64,000 nucleotides of DNA from Jatrophihabitans sp. GAS493 (GTDB lineage Bacteria > Actinomycetota > Actinomycetes > Mycobacteriales > Jatrophihabitantaceae): assembly GCF_900230215.1 (NCBI RefSeq), contig NZ_LT907982.1, positions 3,100,001 to 3,164,000 on the forward strand, given 5' to 3'. Below the pieces are notes generated by a model that was given only the letters and a program-made list of their open reading frames with translations, did not search any database and had not been told where the DNA came from. Positions 38,632 to 50,961 of this stretch are shown here, piece after piece; within the stretch, counting starts at the first letter, position 1, and every line of letters begins with the position of its first letter. The position numbers and the translations under genes are program-made.

Positions 38632-39411
38632 ATGCTGTGCGACCTGCAGCAGCAGCGGTTCACTGAGATCCCTGACCAGGAACCCGGGTGGCGTCCCTGG
38701 TCATGGTGGGGCACGTTCGGATGGCTCTGGCTAGTCGGCCCGGCTGCTGTCGCTCTCGTAGCCGTATACGTCGGCGGAGCGAGGACCGGCGACGGGACGC
38801 GCGGCGTCTCCTACGACTTCGGTGTGGCGAGCGGGCTCATCTGGCTCTTCATCGCCGTCGCGTTGTCGGGCCGGGCGCTTCTGCGCCGTCTCTACACCGC
38901 CGGCCGGACCCAGCGCCGTCTCGGTGCCGATGTGTGGCGCGCACGGGGCTGGCCCCGACCCTGGGCGACTCTGTGGGAGTTCCGGATCGAACTGCTTGCC
39001 GAACTCTGCCTCGTCTTCTTCCTCGCTGCGGGCTGGTCAGCACTTGGCGACCAACGGCTCCGTGACTCGTCGCAGGCCCAACAGATACTGGCAACAGTCA
39101 CCCACGCCGACAAGCATTGCGACAGGTTCCAGTGTTCCTACGACTCATACGGGGACTATTACCTGAACGGCCGGCAACAGAGCGATGTGCTCGTGGTCGA
39201 GTCCGCAGACAAGCCGGTCAGAGGTCTGGTCCCGGTCTTCGTGGACCCCGCTCATCCGCGACACGCGGTATACGTCCACGACCACAGCAAGCATGGTCTG
39301 GTGCTCGGTGGCATCGCGGCGGTCCTGCTCTTGATCGGGAACCCGATCTACTTCCGGACGAACCGCAGCCGCTTGCGTCAACGATGGCGAAAGGTGAACG
39401 TCACCGGTTGA
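38632..39411 (+). CDS. DUF3592-like membrane protein of unknown function
   Basis: 259 residues with four predicted membrane segments: near residues 32-48, 66-82, 122-138 and 222-240. Between the third and fourth is a soluble beta-rich domain (ATVTHADKHCDRFQCSYDSY, YYLNGRQQ, VFVDPAHPRHAVYV) resembling the extracytoplasmic part of DUF3592 proteins, with two cysteines. Function is unknown. It is inserted between nusB and bldD, 44 bp after nusB, and is followed by a strong terminator. Confidence 0.7.
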   Translation: MLCDLQQQRFTEIPDQEPGWRPWSWWGTFGWLWLVGPAAVALVAVYVGGARTGDGTRGVSYDFGVASGLIWLFIAVALSGRALLRRLYTAGRTQRRLGADVWRARGWPRPWATLWEFRIELLAELCLVFFLAAGWSALGDQRLRDSSQAQQILATVTHADKHCDRFQCSYDSYGDYYLNGRQQSDVLVVESADKPVRGLVPVFVDPAHPRHAVYVHDHSKHGLVLGGIAAVLLLIGNPIYFRTNRSRLRQRWRKVNVTG

Positions 39412-39443
39412 GCCCGGCCAAACTGCGCTCGGCCATGAACGAC

Positions 39444-39487
39444 GAAGGCCGGTTGGTCTCCCGATGAAGGGAGACCAACCGGCCTTC
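39444..39487. terminator. Very strong bidirectional terminator hairpin
   Basis: A perfect 19-bp inverted repeat (arms 39444-39462 and 39469-39487, starting GAAGGCCGG) with a 6-nt loop GATGAA lies between the convergent membrane-protein gene and bldD. It is the most stable hairpin seen in the window. Confidence 0.9.
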
Positions 39488-39503
39488 TCAACTACACGTC
39501 GAT

Positions 39504-40106
39504 TTACGGCTCGCCGTCGAGGATGAGCGAATCCGGGGCGAGCACCTGCCAGCGCACGAGGCGCTCGGTGAGGGCCTCGACCGTGGTGTCGTACAGGATG
39601 GCCAGCGTGCGCAGGTCCTCGGCGCGGATCGAGAGGACCCGGTTGCCATAGTCGCCCCGCTCGCGCTGGATCGCGCCGACGAAGCGGGTGAGGAGGGTGA
39701 CCTCATCAGCCGGCGCGCTGTGCAGCCGCTCGAGGTTGAGCACGATCTTGGCCAGGCCGCCGGTGGCGGAGCTGGAGCCGGGGTGGTCTTCGGTCGGGAG
39801 GAGAACGCTGACCGGCACGCGGTAGAAGTCCGCGAGCTCGGCGAGACGCTGCACCGAAACCGCGCGGTCGCCACGCTCGTACGAGCCGACAACGACCGCC
39901 TTCCACTTGCCGTCGGACTTGCGCTCGACCGCGTGGAGGGAGAGGTGCTGCTGGCCACGGATCGCGCGCAGCCGGGCGCCGAGAGCCTTGGCGTACTCAC
40001 GGCTCGGTGGCGGATCGTCGTCCTCGGCAGCGCTGGTGGTGTTGATGGCGTCGGTACGTGCAGTGCTGGTCAGCACGGCCGTCTGGCTGTCGTCGTCGGG
40101 AGCCAC
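39504..40106 (-). CDS. bldD: BldD-like developmental regulator (XRE HTH, c-di-GMP-binding type)
   Basis: 200 residues. The XRE-type HTH (residues 37-103: SREYAKALGARLRAIRGQQ, SLHAVERKS, WKAVVVGSYERGDRAVSVQ) is close to Streptomyces BldD. The C-terminal domain has the c-di-GMP signature RGD-x8-R-x-x-D at 150-164, ending RAED where Streptomyces has RQDD. BldD with c-di-GMP represses sporulation genes there. A 35-residue acidic N-terminal extension is additional. The GTG start at 40106 has AGGAAG upstream. A perfect BldD-type box lies 126-140 bp upstream, so autoregulation is likely. Confidence 0.93.
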   Translation of the reverse strand: MAPDDDSQTAVLTSTARTDAINTTSAAEDDDPPPSREYAKALGARLRAIRGQQHLSLHAVERKSDGKWKAVVVGSYERGDRAVSVQRLAELADFYRVPVSVLLPTEDHPGSSSATGGLAKIVLNLERLHSAPADEVTLLTRFVGAIQRERGDYGNRVLSIRAEDLRTLAILYDTTVEALTERLVRWQVLAPDSLILDGEP

Positions 40107-40212
40107 TGGAACTTCCTTGTCACTGGTGGGGTTGCTGTTGTCTTGGTGCTGGTGTTTCTGGCTGGTGCTGCCGCTTGCATAACGAATGAGTCGTGAAGCG
40201 GTTACTCGAAGG

Positions 40213-40227
40213 TGAGCGCAGGGTGAA
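40213..40227. promoter_or_regulatory. Second, degenerate BldD-type box
   Basis: TGAGCGCAGGGTGAA fits the BldD pattern NTNACNCWGNGTNAN with two mismatches in the left half. It lies 19 bp from the perfect box, and GGGTGA recurs at the same position in both. Two helically phased sites would suit a BldD dimer pair. Confidence 0.45.
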
Positions 40228-40231
40228 CGAA

Positions 40232-40246
40232 TTTACTCAGGGTGAC
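40232..40246. promoter_or_regulatory. BldD-binding site in the bldD/pyrR divergent region
   Basis: TTTACTCAGGGTGAC matches the described BldD operator NTNACNCWGNGTNAN at every defined position. It lies between divergent bldD (start 40106) and pyrR (start 40367), so it may serve bldD autoregulation and possibly the pyr promoter. Confidence 0.75.
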
Positions 40247-40328
40247 TAAGTTCGTGACCGTACGTCTACCGGGGCTCAAGAATAGCTGCGCTGCTAGACT
40301 TTGCCAGTCAGACTTCCTTTAAGGGCCC

Positions 40329-40349
40329 GTCCAGTGAGGCGGACAAGGA
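40329..40349 (+). promoter_or_regulatory. PyrR-binding hairpin in the pyr operon leader
   Basis: GTCC (40329-40332) pairs with GGAC (40341-40344) around AGTGAGGC, matching the conserved PyrR RNA-binding loop that contains CCAGNGAGGC. The adjoining AAGGA (40345-40349) is a ribosome-binding site. As described for mycobacteria, no terminator/antiterminator follows, so PyrR-UMP binding should block translation rather than attenuate transcription. A possible -10 element TAGACT is at 40295-40300, without a clear -35. Confidence 0.75.
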
Positions 40350-40353
40350 CGTT

Positions 40354-40374
40354 ATGCGAGGTTTATGTGGCTAG
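40354..40374 (+). CDS. Six-codon pyr leader ORF
   Basis: ATG 40354 has AAGGA four bases upstream, from the base of the PyrR hairpin. It encodes MRGLCG and ends at a TAG (40372-40374) overlapping the pyrR start region (GTG 40367). Translation would carry ribosomes into the pyrR start, so the hairpin would control pyrR through this leader. No protein function is implied. Confidence 0.5.
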   Translation: MRGLCG

Positions 40375-41032
40375 TGAAGCTATGCGCCGTTCCGGTGACT
40401 CTGACCCGGATGAGGCGTCAATCACAGTTTCCGCCACCGCAAACGCTGGTCCGGACGCCGATTCTGACGCCACTTTCTCAGCCTCCGATGTCGCCCGCAT
40501 GATCGACCGGATGGCACATCAGATTCTTGAGAAGACCGGCGGTGCCGACGGCGTCGTACTCATGGGTATCCCAACCGGCGGAGTTCCGCTGGCCCGTCGG
40601 CTGGCCGCCCGGATCGCTGCCTTCGAGCCCGTCGAGGTCGGCCTCGGCTGCCTGGACACCACCCTCTACCGCGACGACCTCCGGCTGCGCGGCGTGCGTG
40701 CCCTGGCTGAGACGGTCGAGCCGCGCGGCGGCATCGAGGGGAAGCTGGTCATCCTCGTCGACGACGTCCTCTTCTCCGGCCGCACGATCCGGGCCGCCCT
40801 CGACGCCCTGCGGGATCTGGGTCGCCCGCGGGCCGTCCAGCTCGCCGTGCTGGTCGATCGCGGGCACCGGGAGTTGCCGATCCGGGCCGACTACGTGGGC
40901 AAGAATCTGCCGACGTCGCCCGGCCAGCAGGTTCAGGTTCAGTTCGCCGAGACGGCCGGGACCGACGGCGTGTACCTCAGACCAGGCCCGAGTGAGAATC
41001 CCGGCGCTGACGAGCCGGTGGTGGCCAACTGA
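40367..41032 (+). CDS. pyrR: Bifunctional pyr operon regulator / uracil phosphoribosyltransferase
   Basis: 221 residues from GTG 40367, which has GAGG at 40358. The PRPP-binding motif is [20 protein letters not shown]. Other PyrR marks are the N-terminal [31 protein letters not shown] and [20 protein letters not shown]. An acidic, Ser/Asp/Ala-rich N-terminal extension of about 40 residues precedes the usual start. It binds pyr mRNA with UMP and represses its own operon. ATG 40382 is an alternative start. The stop overlaps pyrB (TGATG). Confidence 0.94.
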   Translation: MASEAMRRSGDSDPDEASITVSATANAGPDADSDATFSASDVARMIDRMAHQILEKTGGADGVVLMGIPTGGVPLARRLAARIAAFEPVEVGLGCLDTTLYRDDLRLRGVRALAETVEPRGGIEGKLVILVDDVLFSGRTIRAALDALRDLGRPRAVQLAVLVDRGHRELPIRADYVGKNLPTSPGQQVQVQFAETAGTDGVYLRPGPSENPGADEPVVAN

Positions 41033-41973
41033 TGGCCCGTCATCTGCTCAGTGCGCACGACCTGGACCGCACCCAGGCGATCGAAATGCTGGATACGGCT
41101 GATCGTCTCGACCGTGCGTTGGCCGGTCGGGACGTGAAGAAGCTGCCTCCGCTGCGCGGCCGAACGGTGGTCAATCTCTTCTACGAGGACTCGACGCGGA
41201 CCCGTACGTCCTTCGAACTTGCGGCCAAGCGGCTCTCCGCCGACGTCGTCAACTTCTCGGCTAAGGGTTCAAGCGTCTCCAAGGGCGAGTCGCTGAAGGA
41301 CACGGCGCTGACTCTGGAGGCGATGGGGGCCGACGCCGTCGTCATCCGGCACTCCTACTCCGGCGCGGCCAATCGCCTCGCGAACTGGGTGCAGGGAAGT
41401 GTCATCAACGCCGGCGACGGAACGCACGAGCATCCGACACAGGCGCTGCTGGACGCCTTCACCATTCGCCGCCGTCTCTGCGGCGGCACCGGCGACTTGG
41501 CCGGTCTGCGGGTCTCGATCGTGGGGGACGTGCTGCACTCGCGAGTCGCTCGTTCCAACGTCGCTCTGCTGCACACCCTCGGCGCGCAGGTGACACTCGT
41601 GGCGCCACCCACTCTGCTGCCGGTCGGCGTCGAGACCTGGACGGCCGGGGTCAGCTATCACCTGGACGAAGCGATTCCGAAGTCGGATGTGGTGATGATG
41701 CTGCGGGTGCAGCGAGAGCGCATGTCCAGCGGGTACTTCCCCTCCGCGCGCGAGTATTCGCGGCGCTACGGACTTGATCGGGCTCGCATGGCGGCGCTGC
41801 CCGAGGAGTCGATCGTGATGCATCCAGGGCCGATGAACCGCGGCATGGAGATCGCGCCCGAGGTGGCCGACGATCCGAAAAGGTCGGCGATCGTAGAACA
41901 GGTAACGAATGGAGTAAGCGTGCGCATGGCGGTCCTCTACCTACTTCTCGGCGGTAACGGAGACGACGTATGA
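41032..41973 (+). CDS. pyrB: Aspartate carbamoyltransferase catalytic subunit
   Basis: A 313-residue enzyme joining carbamoyl phosphate and aspartate. Carbamoyl-phosphate binding is in [19 protein letters not shown], with [14 protein letters not shown], and [14 protein letters not shown] for the second domain. MHPGPMNRG closes the active site. No pyrI regulatory gene is nearby. It overlaps pyrR by 1 bp and pyrC by 4 bp. Confidence 0.97.
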   Translation: MARHLLSAHDLDRTQAIEMLDTADRLDRALAGRDVKKLPPLRGRTVVNLFYEDSTRTRTSFELAAKRLSADVVNFSAKGSSVSKGESLKDTALTLEAMGADAVVIRHSYSGAANRLANWVQGSVINAGDGTHEHPTQALLDAFTIRRRLCGGTGDLAGLRVSIVGDVLHSRVARSNVALLHTLGAQVTLVAPPTLLPVGVETWTAGVSYHLDEAIPKSDVVMMLRVQRERMSSGYFPSAREYSRRYGLDRARMAALPEESIVMHPGPMNRGMEIAPEVADDPKRSAIVEQVTNGVSVRMAVLYLLLGGNGDDV

Positions 41974-43295
41974 GCGACGTCCTGCTGCGCAACGTGCGCC
42001 CCTACGGCGGGGACCCGGTGGACGTGCTCATCCGCGATGGCCGAATCGAGTCGATCGAGGCAACCGCAGCCAGCCACGGCGGCGTCGAGTCGAGCGTCGA
42101 CAGCTACGACGGTGCCGGGGCGGTGCTGCTACCCGGTCTGGTCGACCTGCACACGCACCTGCGTGAACCAGGTCGCGAGGACGCCGAGACTGTCGAGACG
42201 GGCTCGGAGGCCGCCGCACTGGGGGGCTACACCGCGGTCTTCGCGATGCCGAACACCGACCCCTGCGCCGACACCGCGGGGGTCGTCGAGCAGGTCTGGC
42301 GTCTGGGGCGGGAGACCGGTCTGGTCGACGTGCAGCCGATCGGTGCGGTGACGCTCGGACGGGCGGGGGAGAAGCTCGCCGAACTCGGCGCGATGGCCGA
42401 CTCGGCGGCCAATGTCCGGGTCTTCAGTGACGACGGTTCATGTGTCTCCGATCCGGCCCTGATGCGCCGCGCACTGGAGTACGTCCGGGCCTTCGACGGC
42501 GTGATCGCCCAGCATGCCGAGGAGCCGCGCCTGACTGCCGGAGCGCAGATGAACGAGGGCATCGTCTCAGCCCGGCTGGGCCTCACCGGCTGGCCGGATG
42601 TCGCCGAGGAGGCGATCATCGCCCGGGACGTGCTGCTGGCCGAGCACGTGAGTTCACGCGTCCACATCTGCCACCTCTCGACCGCCGGCTCGGTTGAGAT
42701 CGTCCGGCGGGCGAAGGCGGCCGGGGTCGCCGTCACCGCGGAGGTCACCCCGCATCACCTGATCCTCACCGACGAGCTGGCCGAGTCCTACGATCCCGTC
42801 TTCAAGGTGAACCCGCCGCTGCGGACCGCCGAGGACGTCAATGCGCTGCGGGCCGGCCTGGCCGACGGCACGATCGACTGTGTCGCCACCGACCACGCCC
42901 CGCACGCTCTGGAGGACAAGGAGACCGAGTGGGGGGCGGCGTCTCCGGGCATGCTCGGACTGCAGACCGCGCTGTCGGTGGTCATCGAGACCATGCTGCT
43001 TCCCGGCTTGCTCGACTGGCGCGGTGTCGCCGACCGGATGAGCCTCGCCCCCGCGCGCATCGGATCGCTCCCGACCCACGGCAACGGCATCGAGGTCGGG
43101 CAGCCGGCCAACCTCACGCTCGTCGACCCGGACGCGCAGTGGACCGTCTCGGCCAGCGAACTCGCCTCCAAATCGACGAACACTCCGTTCGCCGGCTACA
43201 CCCTCCCCGGGAAGGTGGTGGCGACCCTGCTCCGCGGCCGCTTCACCGTGCGCGACGGGTCGCTCGTCCCGGCGGCGGCTCGGGTGTCGGCATGA
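41970..43295 (+). CDS. pyrC: Dihydroorotase, class I
   Basis: A 441-residue zinc amidohydrolase that cyclises carbamoyl-aspartate. Metal residues are in [16 protein letters not shown], then AMPNTDPC and the later histidines in [10 protein letters not shown] and [22 protein letters not shown] holds the catalytic Asp. It overlaps its neighbours by 4 bp on both sides (ATGA). Confidence 0.97.
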   Translation: MSDVLLRNVRPYGGDPVDVLIRDGRIESIEATAASHGGVESSVDSYDGAGAVLLPGLVDLHTHLREPGREDAETVETGSEAAALGGYTAVFAMPNTDPCADTAGVVEQVWRLGRETGLVDVQPIGAVTLGRAGEKLAELGAMADSAANVRVFSDDGSCVSDPALMRRALEYVRAFDGVIAQHAEEPRLTAGAQMNEGIVSARLGLTGWPDVAEEAIIARDVLLAEHVSSRVHICHLSTAGSVEIVRRAKAAGVAVTAEVTPHHLILTDELAESYDPVFKVNPPLRTAEDVNALRAGLADGTIDCVATDHAPHALEDKETEWGAASPGMLGLQTALSVVIETMLLPGLLDWRGVADRMSLAPARIGSLPTHGNGIEVGQPANLTLVDPDAQWTVSASELASKSTNTPFAGYTLPGKVVATLLRGRFTVRDGSLVPAAARVSA

Positions 43296-43783
43296 CCCGC
43301 ACCCTCCTGGTGCTGGCCTGCCTGGCGGCGATCCTGCTCTGCTTCGCCGGAATGTGGCTGGGTTGGCGCAACCGCGGCCGGCGCCAAGCCGACCTGCCCC
43401 CCCTGCCATCGCTGCCGCATCGGCTCTCCGACCCCCGTCTCGCGCCGCTGTCGGGCATCTACATCGGCACGACGTACGCGCGCAGCTGGCAGGACCGGGT
43501 CGTGGCCCGGGGACTTGGCCTGCGCGCCACCGCGTCGGTCACCCTGCACGACGAGGGGTTGCTGATCGAGCGGGAGGGCGCCGAGCCGGTCTTCCTGCCA
43601 CTGGGCGACGTACTGAGCGCCCGGCTGGAACCGGCGCTGGCTGGAAAAGTAGTAGGTGAGGGCGGGTTGATGGTGATCAACTGGCGGCTCGGTGAGACCG
43701 AACTCGACACCGGGTTACGGGCCGATGACAAGACCGAGTACCCACAATGGGTACGCGCGATCAACGAACGGGCGATGGTGTGA
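43292..43783 (+). CDS. Membrane-anchored PH-like-domain protein in the pyr operon (Rv1382-like)
   Basis: 163 residues. One N-terminal hydrophobic anchor ([20 protein letters not shown]) is followed by a basic stretch and a beta-rich PH-like soluble domain ([52 protein letters not shown]). A gene of this kind sits between pyrC and carA in many actinobacteria, including M. tuberculosis Rv1382. Its role is unknown. The start overlaps pyrC (ATGA) and the end overlaps carA (GTGA), so it is made with the pathway enzymes. Confidence 0.85.
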   Translation: MTRTLLVLACLAAILLCFAGMWLGWRNRGRRQADLPPLPSLPHRLSDPRLAPLSGIYIGTTYARSWQDRVVARGLGLRATASVTLHDEGLLIEREGAEPVFLPLGDVLSARLEPALAGKVVGEGGLMVINWRLGETELDTGLRADDKTEYPQWVRAINERAMV

Positions 43784-44930
43784 GCAGAGGCGAAGCCGCG
43801 ATTCTGGTACTCGAGGACGGCCGGACATTCTCCGGGGAATCCTTCGGATCGACCGGGGAGACCTTCGGGGAGGCCGTCTTCAACACGGCTATGACCGGCT
43901 ACCAGGAGACGCTCACCGATCCGTCGTACTACCGCCAGATCGTCGTGCAGACTGCGCCTCACATCGGCAACACCGGGGTGAACGACGAGGACGACGAGTC
44001 ATCACGCATCTGGGTGGCCGGCTACGTCGTGCGTGACCCCGCCCGCCGTTCATCCTCCTGGCGGGCCAAGCGCAGCCTGGACGAGCAGTTGCAGGCCCAG
44101 GGCATCGTCGGGATCAGTGGCATCGACACCCGTGCGCTGACCCGTCATCTGCGCGAGCGGGGGGCGATGCGCTGCGCCATCTCGACCACCAGTTCGCCGG
44201 AGCAGTTGCTGGCCGCCGTTGCCGACAGCGCGCCGATGCTCGGCGCCGACCTCTCCAGTGCCGTCAGCACGCAGCAGCCCTACGTCGTCGAGGCTATCGG
44301 CGAGCATCGCTTCACCGTGGCCGCACTGGACTACGGGATCAAGACGATGACGCCGCACCGGATGGCTGAGCGCGGGATCACCACCCACGTGCTGCCGAGC
44401 AATGCCACCGTCGAGCAGATTCGCGCCGTCGGTGCCGATGCGGTCTTCCTGGCCAATGGCCCGGGCGACCCGGGCACGGCCGACGCTGCCGTCACGACGG
44501 TGCGCGGGCTGCTCCGCGAGGAGGTGCCGATCTTCGGTATCTGTTTCGGCAACCAGATTCTCGGACGGGCCTTCGGCTTCGGCACCTACAAGTTGGGCTA
44601 CGGCCACCGCGGCATCAACCAGCCGGTGCAGGACCGCACCACCGGCAAGGTCGAGATCACCGCCCACAACCACGGCTTCGCCGTCGACGCGCCGACCGAG
44701 CACCCGAGCGAGACCGAGTTCGGATCGGTCGAGGTGAGCCACGTCTGTCTCAACGACGGCGTGGTGGAGGGCCTGATAGCCCGCGATACCAAGGCATTCT
44801 CGGTCCAGTACCACCCCGAGGCAGCGGCCGGCCCGCATGATGCGGCCTATCTCTTCGATCGCTTCGCCGAGCTGCTCGAGGGCACCACGGGCGCCGGAAG
44901 CGGCACCACAACCCCGAAGGGCAACCGGTA

Positions 44931-44931
<1 letters not shown>
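43780..44931 (+). CDS. carA: Carbamoyl-phosphate synthase small (glutaminase) subunit
   Basis: 383 residues. The N-terminal small-subunit domain ([35 protein letters not shown]) precedes a class I glutamine amidotransferase. The nucleophile Cys is in [15 protein letters not shown], with His-x-Glu in [18 protein letters not shown] is also present. It supplies ammonia to CarB. GTG 43780 overlaps the upstream stop by 4 bp; the frame's earlier ATG at 43747 is not needed. The TAATG junction couples it to carB. Confidence 0.97.
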
Positions 44932-48238
<3,307 letters not shown>

Positions 48239-48242
<4 letters not shown>

Positions 48243-49123
48243 CCCAGCCCGTCGGCGTCGAACGAACCCGGCCGGTGCAGGAGAAGGCGGAGATCTTCGC
48301 GTTGCAGAAGGTGGGGGAGTACCTGCAGTTCACCGTGGTTGCGCCCGGGATCGCCGCCGGCTTCCGGCCCGGCCACTTCGTGGCGGTGGGCGTCGGCGGC
48401 GCGCAGACCTCGATGCTGCTGCGCCGATCCTTCGCCCTCTACGGAGCGACCCCGACCAGCGACTTCGCCGGCACGATTCAATTCGTCGTCGCCGCGCACG
48501 GACCGGGAACGCAGTGGCTGGTCGAACGTCGGGTCGGTGAGGTGCTCGACATTCTCGGCCCGCTGGGAACACCCTTCCCGATGCCGCCGAAGGCCACGCC
48601 GGCGGTCCTGGTCGGCGGCGGTTACGGCACGGCGCCGCTGATCCCACTCGCCCAACGACTCATCGAACAGGGCAGCGATGTCGAGATCATTCTCGGGGCG
48701 GCCACCTCAACCCGGCTCTTCGGTGAGTTGGTGGCCAAACGAGCGGTCGGCGCGGTGACGGTGACCACCGACGACGGGAGCGCCGGGATCCGGGGCCGGG
48801 TCACCGATGTGCTCGACGACGCGATCGCCCGAATCAAGGCCGAGGTCGTCTACGCCTGCGGTCCGATGCCGATGCTGCGTGCGGTCGGTGACGTGGCCCG
48901 CCGCAATGCGATTCCGGCTCAGGTCGCGGTCGAGGAGTCGATGGCCTGCGGAGTCGGTGTCTGTATGACGTGCGTGCTGCCGGTCCGAGGAGACGACGGT
49001 CGTTCCCGGATGGTGCGTTCCTGCGTCGACGGGCCGGTCTTCCTCGCCGATCGGGTGCGCTGGGACGACGTCGGACGCGTTCCGCACGACATTCTCGGAG
49101 CCGATGCGATGGTGGGTAACTGA
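48239..49123 (+). CDS. pyrK: Dihydroorotate dehydrogenase electron-transfer subunit
   Basis: 294 residues with FAD-binding ([11 protein letters not shown]), NAD-binding ([17 protein letters not shown]) and [2Fe-2S] parts. Cluster ligands are Cys237, Cys242, Cys245 and Cys262 ([10 protein letters not shown] and RSCVDGP). It passes electrons from the PyrD flavin to NAD+ in class 1B dihydroorotate dehydrogenase. ATG 48239 overlaps carB, and its stop overlaps pyrD (TGATG). This class distinguishes the organism from mycobacteria, which use a class 2 quinone-linked enzyme. Confidence 0.93.
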
Positions 49124-50097
49124 TGGCCGACATGACCACCCGACTGGCGTCGGCGACCTTCGCCAACCCGGTCTTCACCGCCTCCGGATGCGCGGCGGCC
49201 GGGCGTGAGTTGGGGCAGTTCTTCGACGTCTCCGAACTCGGCGCCGTGGTGACGAAGTCGATCATGCCCCGGGCCCGCTCCGGCCGTCCCACACCTCGGA
49301 TGGTCGAGACGCCCAGCGGCATGCTCAACTCGATCGGCCTACAGGGCCCGGGGATCGACTCCTTCATCGAGAACGACCTGGCCTGGCTGCAGGCCAACAA
49401 CGCGAAGACGGTCGTCTCCATCGCCGGCGGGAGCACCGACGACTTCGTAGCGGCCGCCCGCAAGCTGCACGGCCACCCGGCGGTATCGATGCTTGAGGTG
49501 AACATCTCCTGTCCCAATGTGGAGAGCCGCGGGCAGGTCTTCGCCTGCGATGTGACCGCCTCCTCGCGGGTGATCGGTGCGGTGCGCCGGGCGGCCGACC
49601 CGCGCATCCCGATCTTCGCCAAGCTGACCCCGGACGTCACCGACATCACCCTGATCGCGCGGGCCTGCGCCGACGCCGGTGCCGACGGGGTCTCACTCAT
49701 CAACACGCTGCTCGGCATGTCGATCAACACCGACACCCTCTCCCCGGCGCTGGGCGGGGTGACCGGTGGGCTCTCCGGTCCGGCCATCCGTCCGGTCGCG
49801 GTGCGCTGTGTGTGGCAGGTACGCAAAGCCCTTCCGCACCTTCCGATTCTCGGCATGGGCGGCATCCGTAGCGGATTGGACGCACTCGAGTTCATCCTCG
49901 CCGGGGCCTCGGCGGTGTCGGTCGGGACCTCGGTCTTCGGAGATCCGTCGGTGCTGCTGCGGGTACGCGACGAGCTGGAGACCGCGCTGGACGACCGGGG
50001 CTTCGCTTCACTCGCCGACGCCGTCGGCTACGCCCACCTCTCCGGTGCCGAACGCACCGCCCGCGCCGAAGCGCTCGCTCCGGCGGAGACGTCGTGA
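49123..50097 (+). CDS. pyrD: Dihydroorotate dehydrogenase catalytic subunit, class 1B
   Basis: A 324-residue FMN TIM-barrel oxidising dihydroorotate to orotate. The class 1 catalytic cysteine is in LEVNISCPNVES. FMN and substrate residues are in GCAAAGRELGQFFD, KLTPDVTDIT, SLINTLLG and GMGGIRSG. Pairing with pyrK next door supports the heterotetrameric class 1B enzyme. It overlaps pyrF by 4 bp. Confidence 0.96.
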   Translation: MADMTTRLASATFANPVFTASGCAAAGRELGQFFDVSELGAVVTKSIMPRARSGRPTPRMVETPSGMLNSIGLQGPGIDSFIENDLAWLQANNAKTVVSIAGGSTDDFVAAARKLHGHPAVSMLEVNISCPNVESRGQVFACDVTASSRVIGAVRRAADPRIPIFAKLTPDVTDITLIARACADAGADGVSLINTLLGMSINTDTLSPALGGVTGGLSGPAIRPVAVRCVWQVRKALPHLPILGMGGIRSGLDALEFILAGASAVSVGTSVFGDPSVLLRVRDELETALDDRGFASLADAVGYAHLSGAERTARAEALAPAETS

Positions 50098-50924
50098 CCA
50101 GTTTCGGCGCTCGCCTGGACGAGGCGCTGAATGCGCGGGGCTCGCTCTGCGCTGGCATCGACCCGCACGCGGGGCTCCTCGCATCCTGGGGGCTGGCCGA
50201 CGATGTCGCCTCGTTGGAGCGCTTCTCGATGAGTTGCGTCGAGGCATTCGGCGACTCGGTGGCGGTCGTCAAGCCGCAGTCCGCCTTCTTCGAACGGTTT
50301 GGATCGGCCGGCGTCGCCGTGCTCGAGCGCACCGTCGCCGGGTTGCGGGAACAGGGTGCGTTGGTCGTGTTGGATGTGAAGCGCGGTGACATCGGGTCGA
50401 CGATGGCCGCCTACGCCGACGCCTACCTCGATCAGAAGTCGCCGCTGGCCGTAGACGCCATCACGGTCAGCCCCTTCCTGGGGGTGGGCTCACTCCAGCC
50501 GGCGTTCGCGCTGGCCGAGGTGAATGACGCCGGGGTCTTCGTGCTCGCGCTCACCTCCAATCCGGAGGGCCCAGAGGTCCAGCACGCGCGCGGCGAAGAC
50601 GGGCGAACGGTGGCCCAGACGGTGATCGACGAGCTGGCGGCCCGTAACGCGACGGCGTCGCCGATGGGAGACTTCGGCGTCGTGGTGGGCGCGACCATCG
50701 GATCTTCGGTGGCCGACCTGAGCACCCTGAACGGGCCGTTCCTGGTGCCGGGGGTCGGTGCCCAGGGTGGCACGCCGGAGAGCGTCCGCCGCATCTTCGG
50801 GGCTTCGCTGCGGAACGTGATCCCCAGCGTCTCCCGGGAGATTCTCGGCACCGGCCCCGACGTCGCGGCGCTGCGAGCGGCGGTGGCCGAGCGGGTTGAG
50901 GCCTTCGCCTTCCTCCGCGGCTAG
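50094..50924 (+). CDS. pyrF: Orotidine 5'-phosphate decarboxylase, type 2
   Basis: A 276-residue enzyme making UMP from OMP, of the longer type 2 subfamily. The substrate site reads CAGIDPHAGLL at the N-terminus, the catalytic Asp/Lys network is VVLDVKRGDIGSTM, and the phosphate gripper is near GVGAQGG. It is the last gene of the pyr operon and converges on an aldo/keto reductase gene. Confidence 0.96.
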   Translation: MTSFGARLDEALNARGSLCAGIDPHAGLLASWGLADDVASLERFSMSCVEAFGDSVAVVKPQSAFFERFGSAGVAVLERTVAGLREQGALVVLDVKRGDIGSTMAAYADAYLDQKSPLAVDAITVSPFLGVGSLQPAFALAEVNDAGVFVLALTSNPEGPEVQHARGEDGRTVAQTVIDELAARNATASPMGDFGVVVGATIGSSVADLSTLNGPFLVPGVGAQGGTPESVRRIFGASLRNVIPSVSREILGTGPDVAALRAAVAERVEAFAFLRG

Positions 50925-50961
50925 CCGTCGCCCGGACTACCTTCGACGCTTGCGCTAAAGG

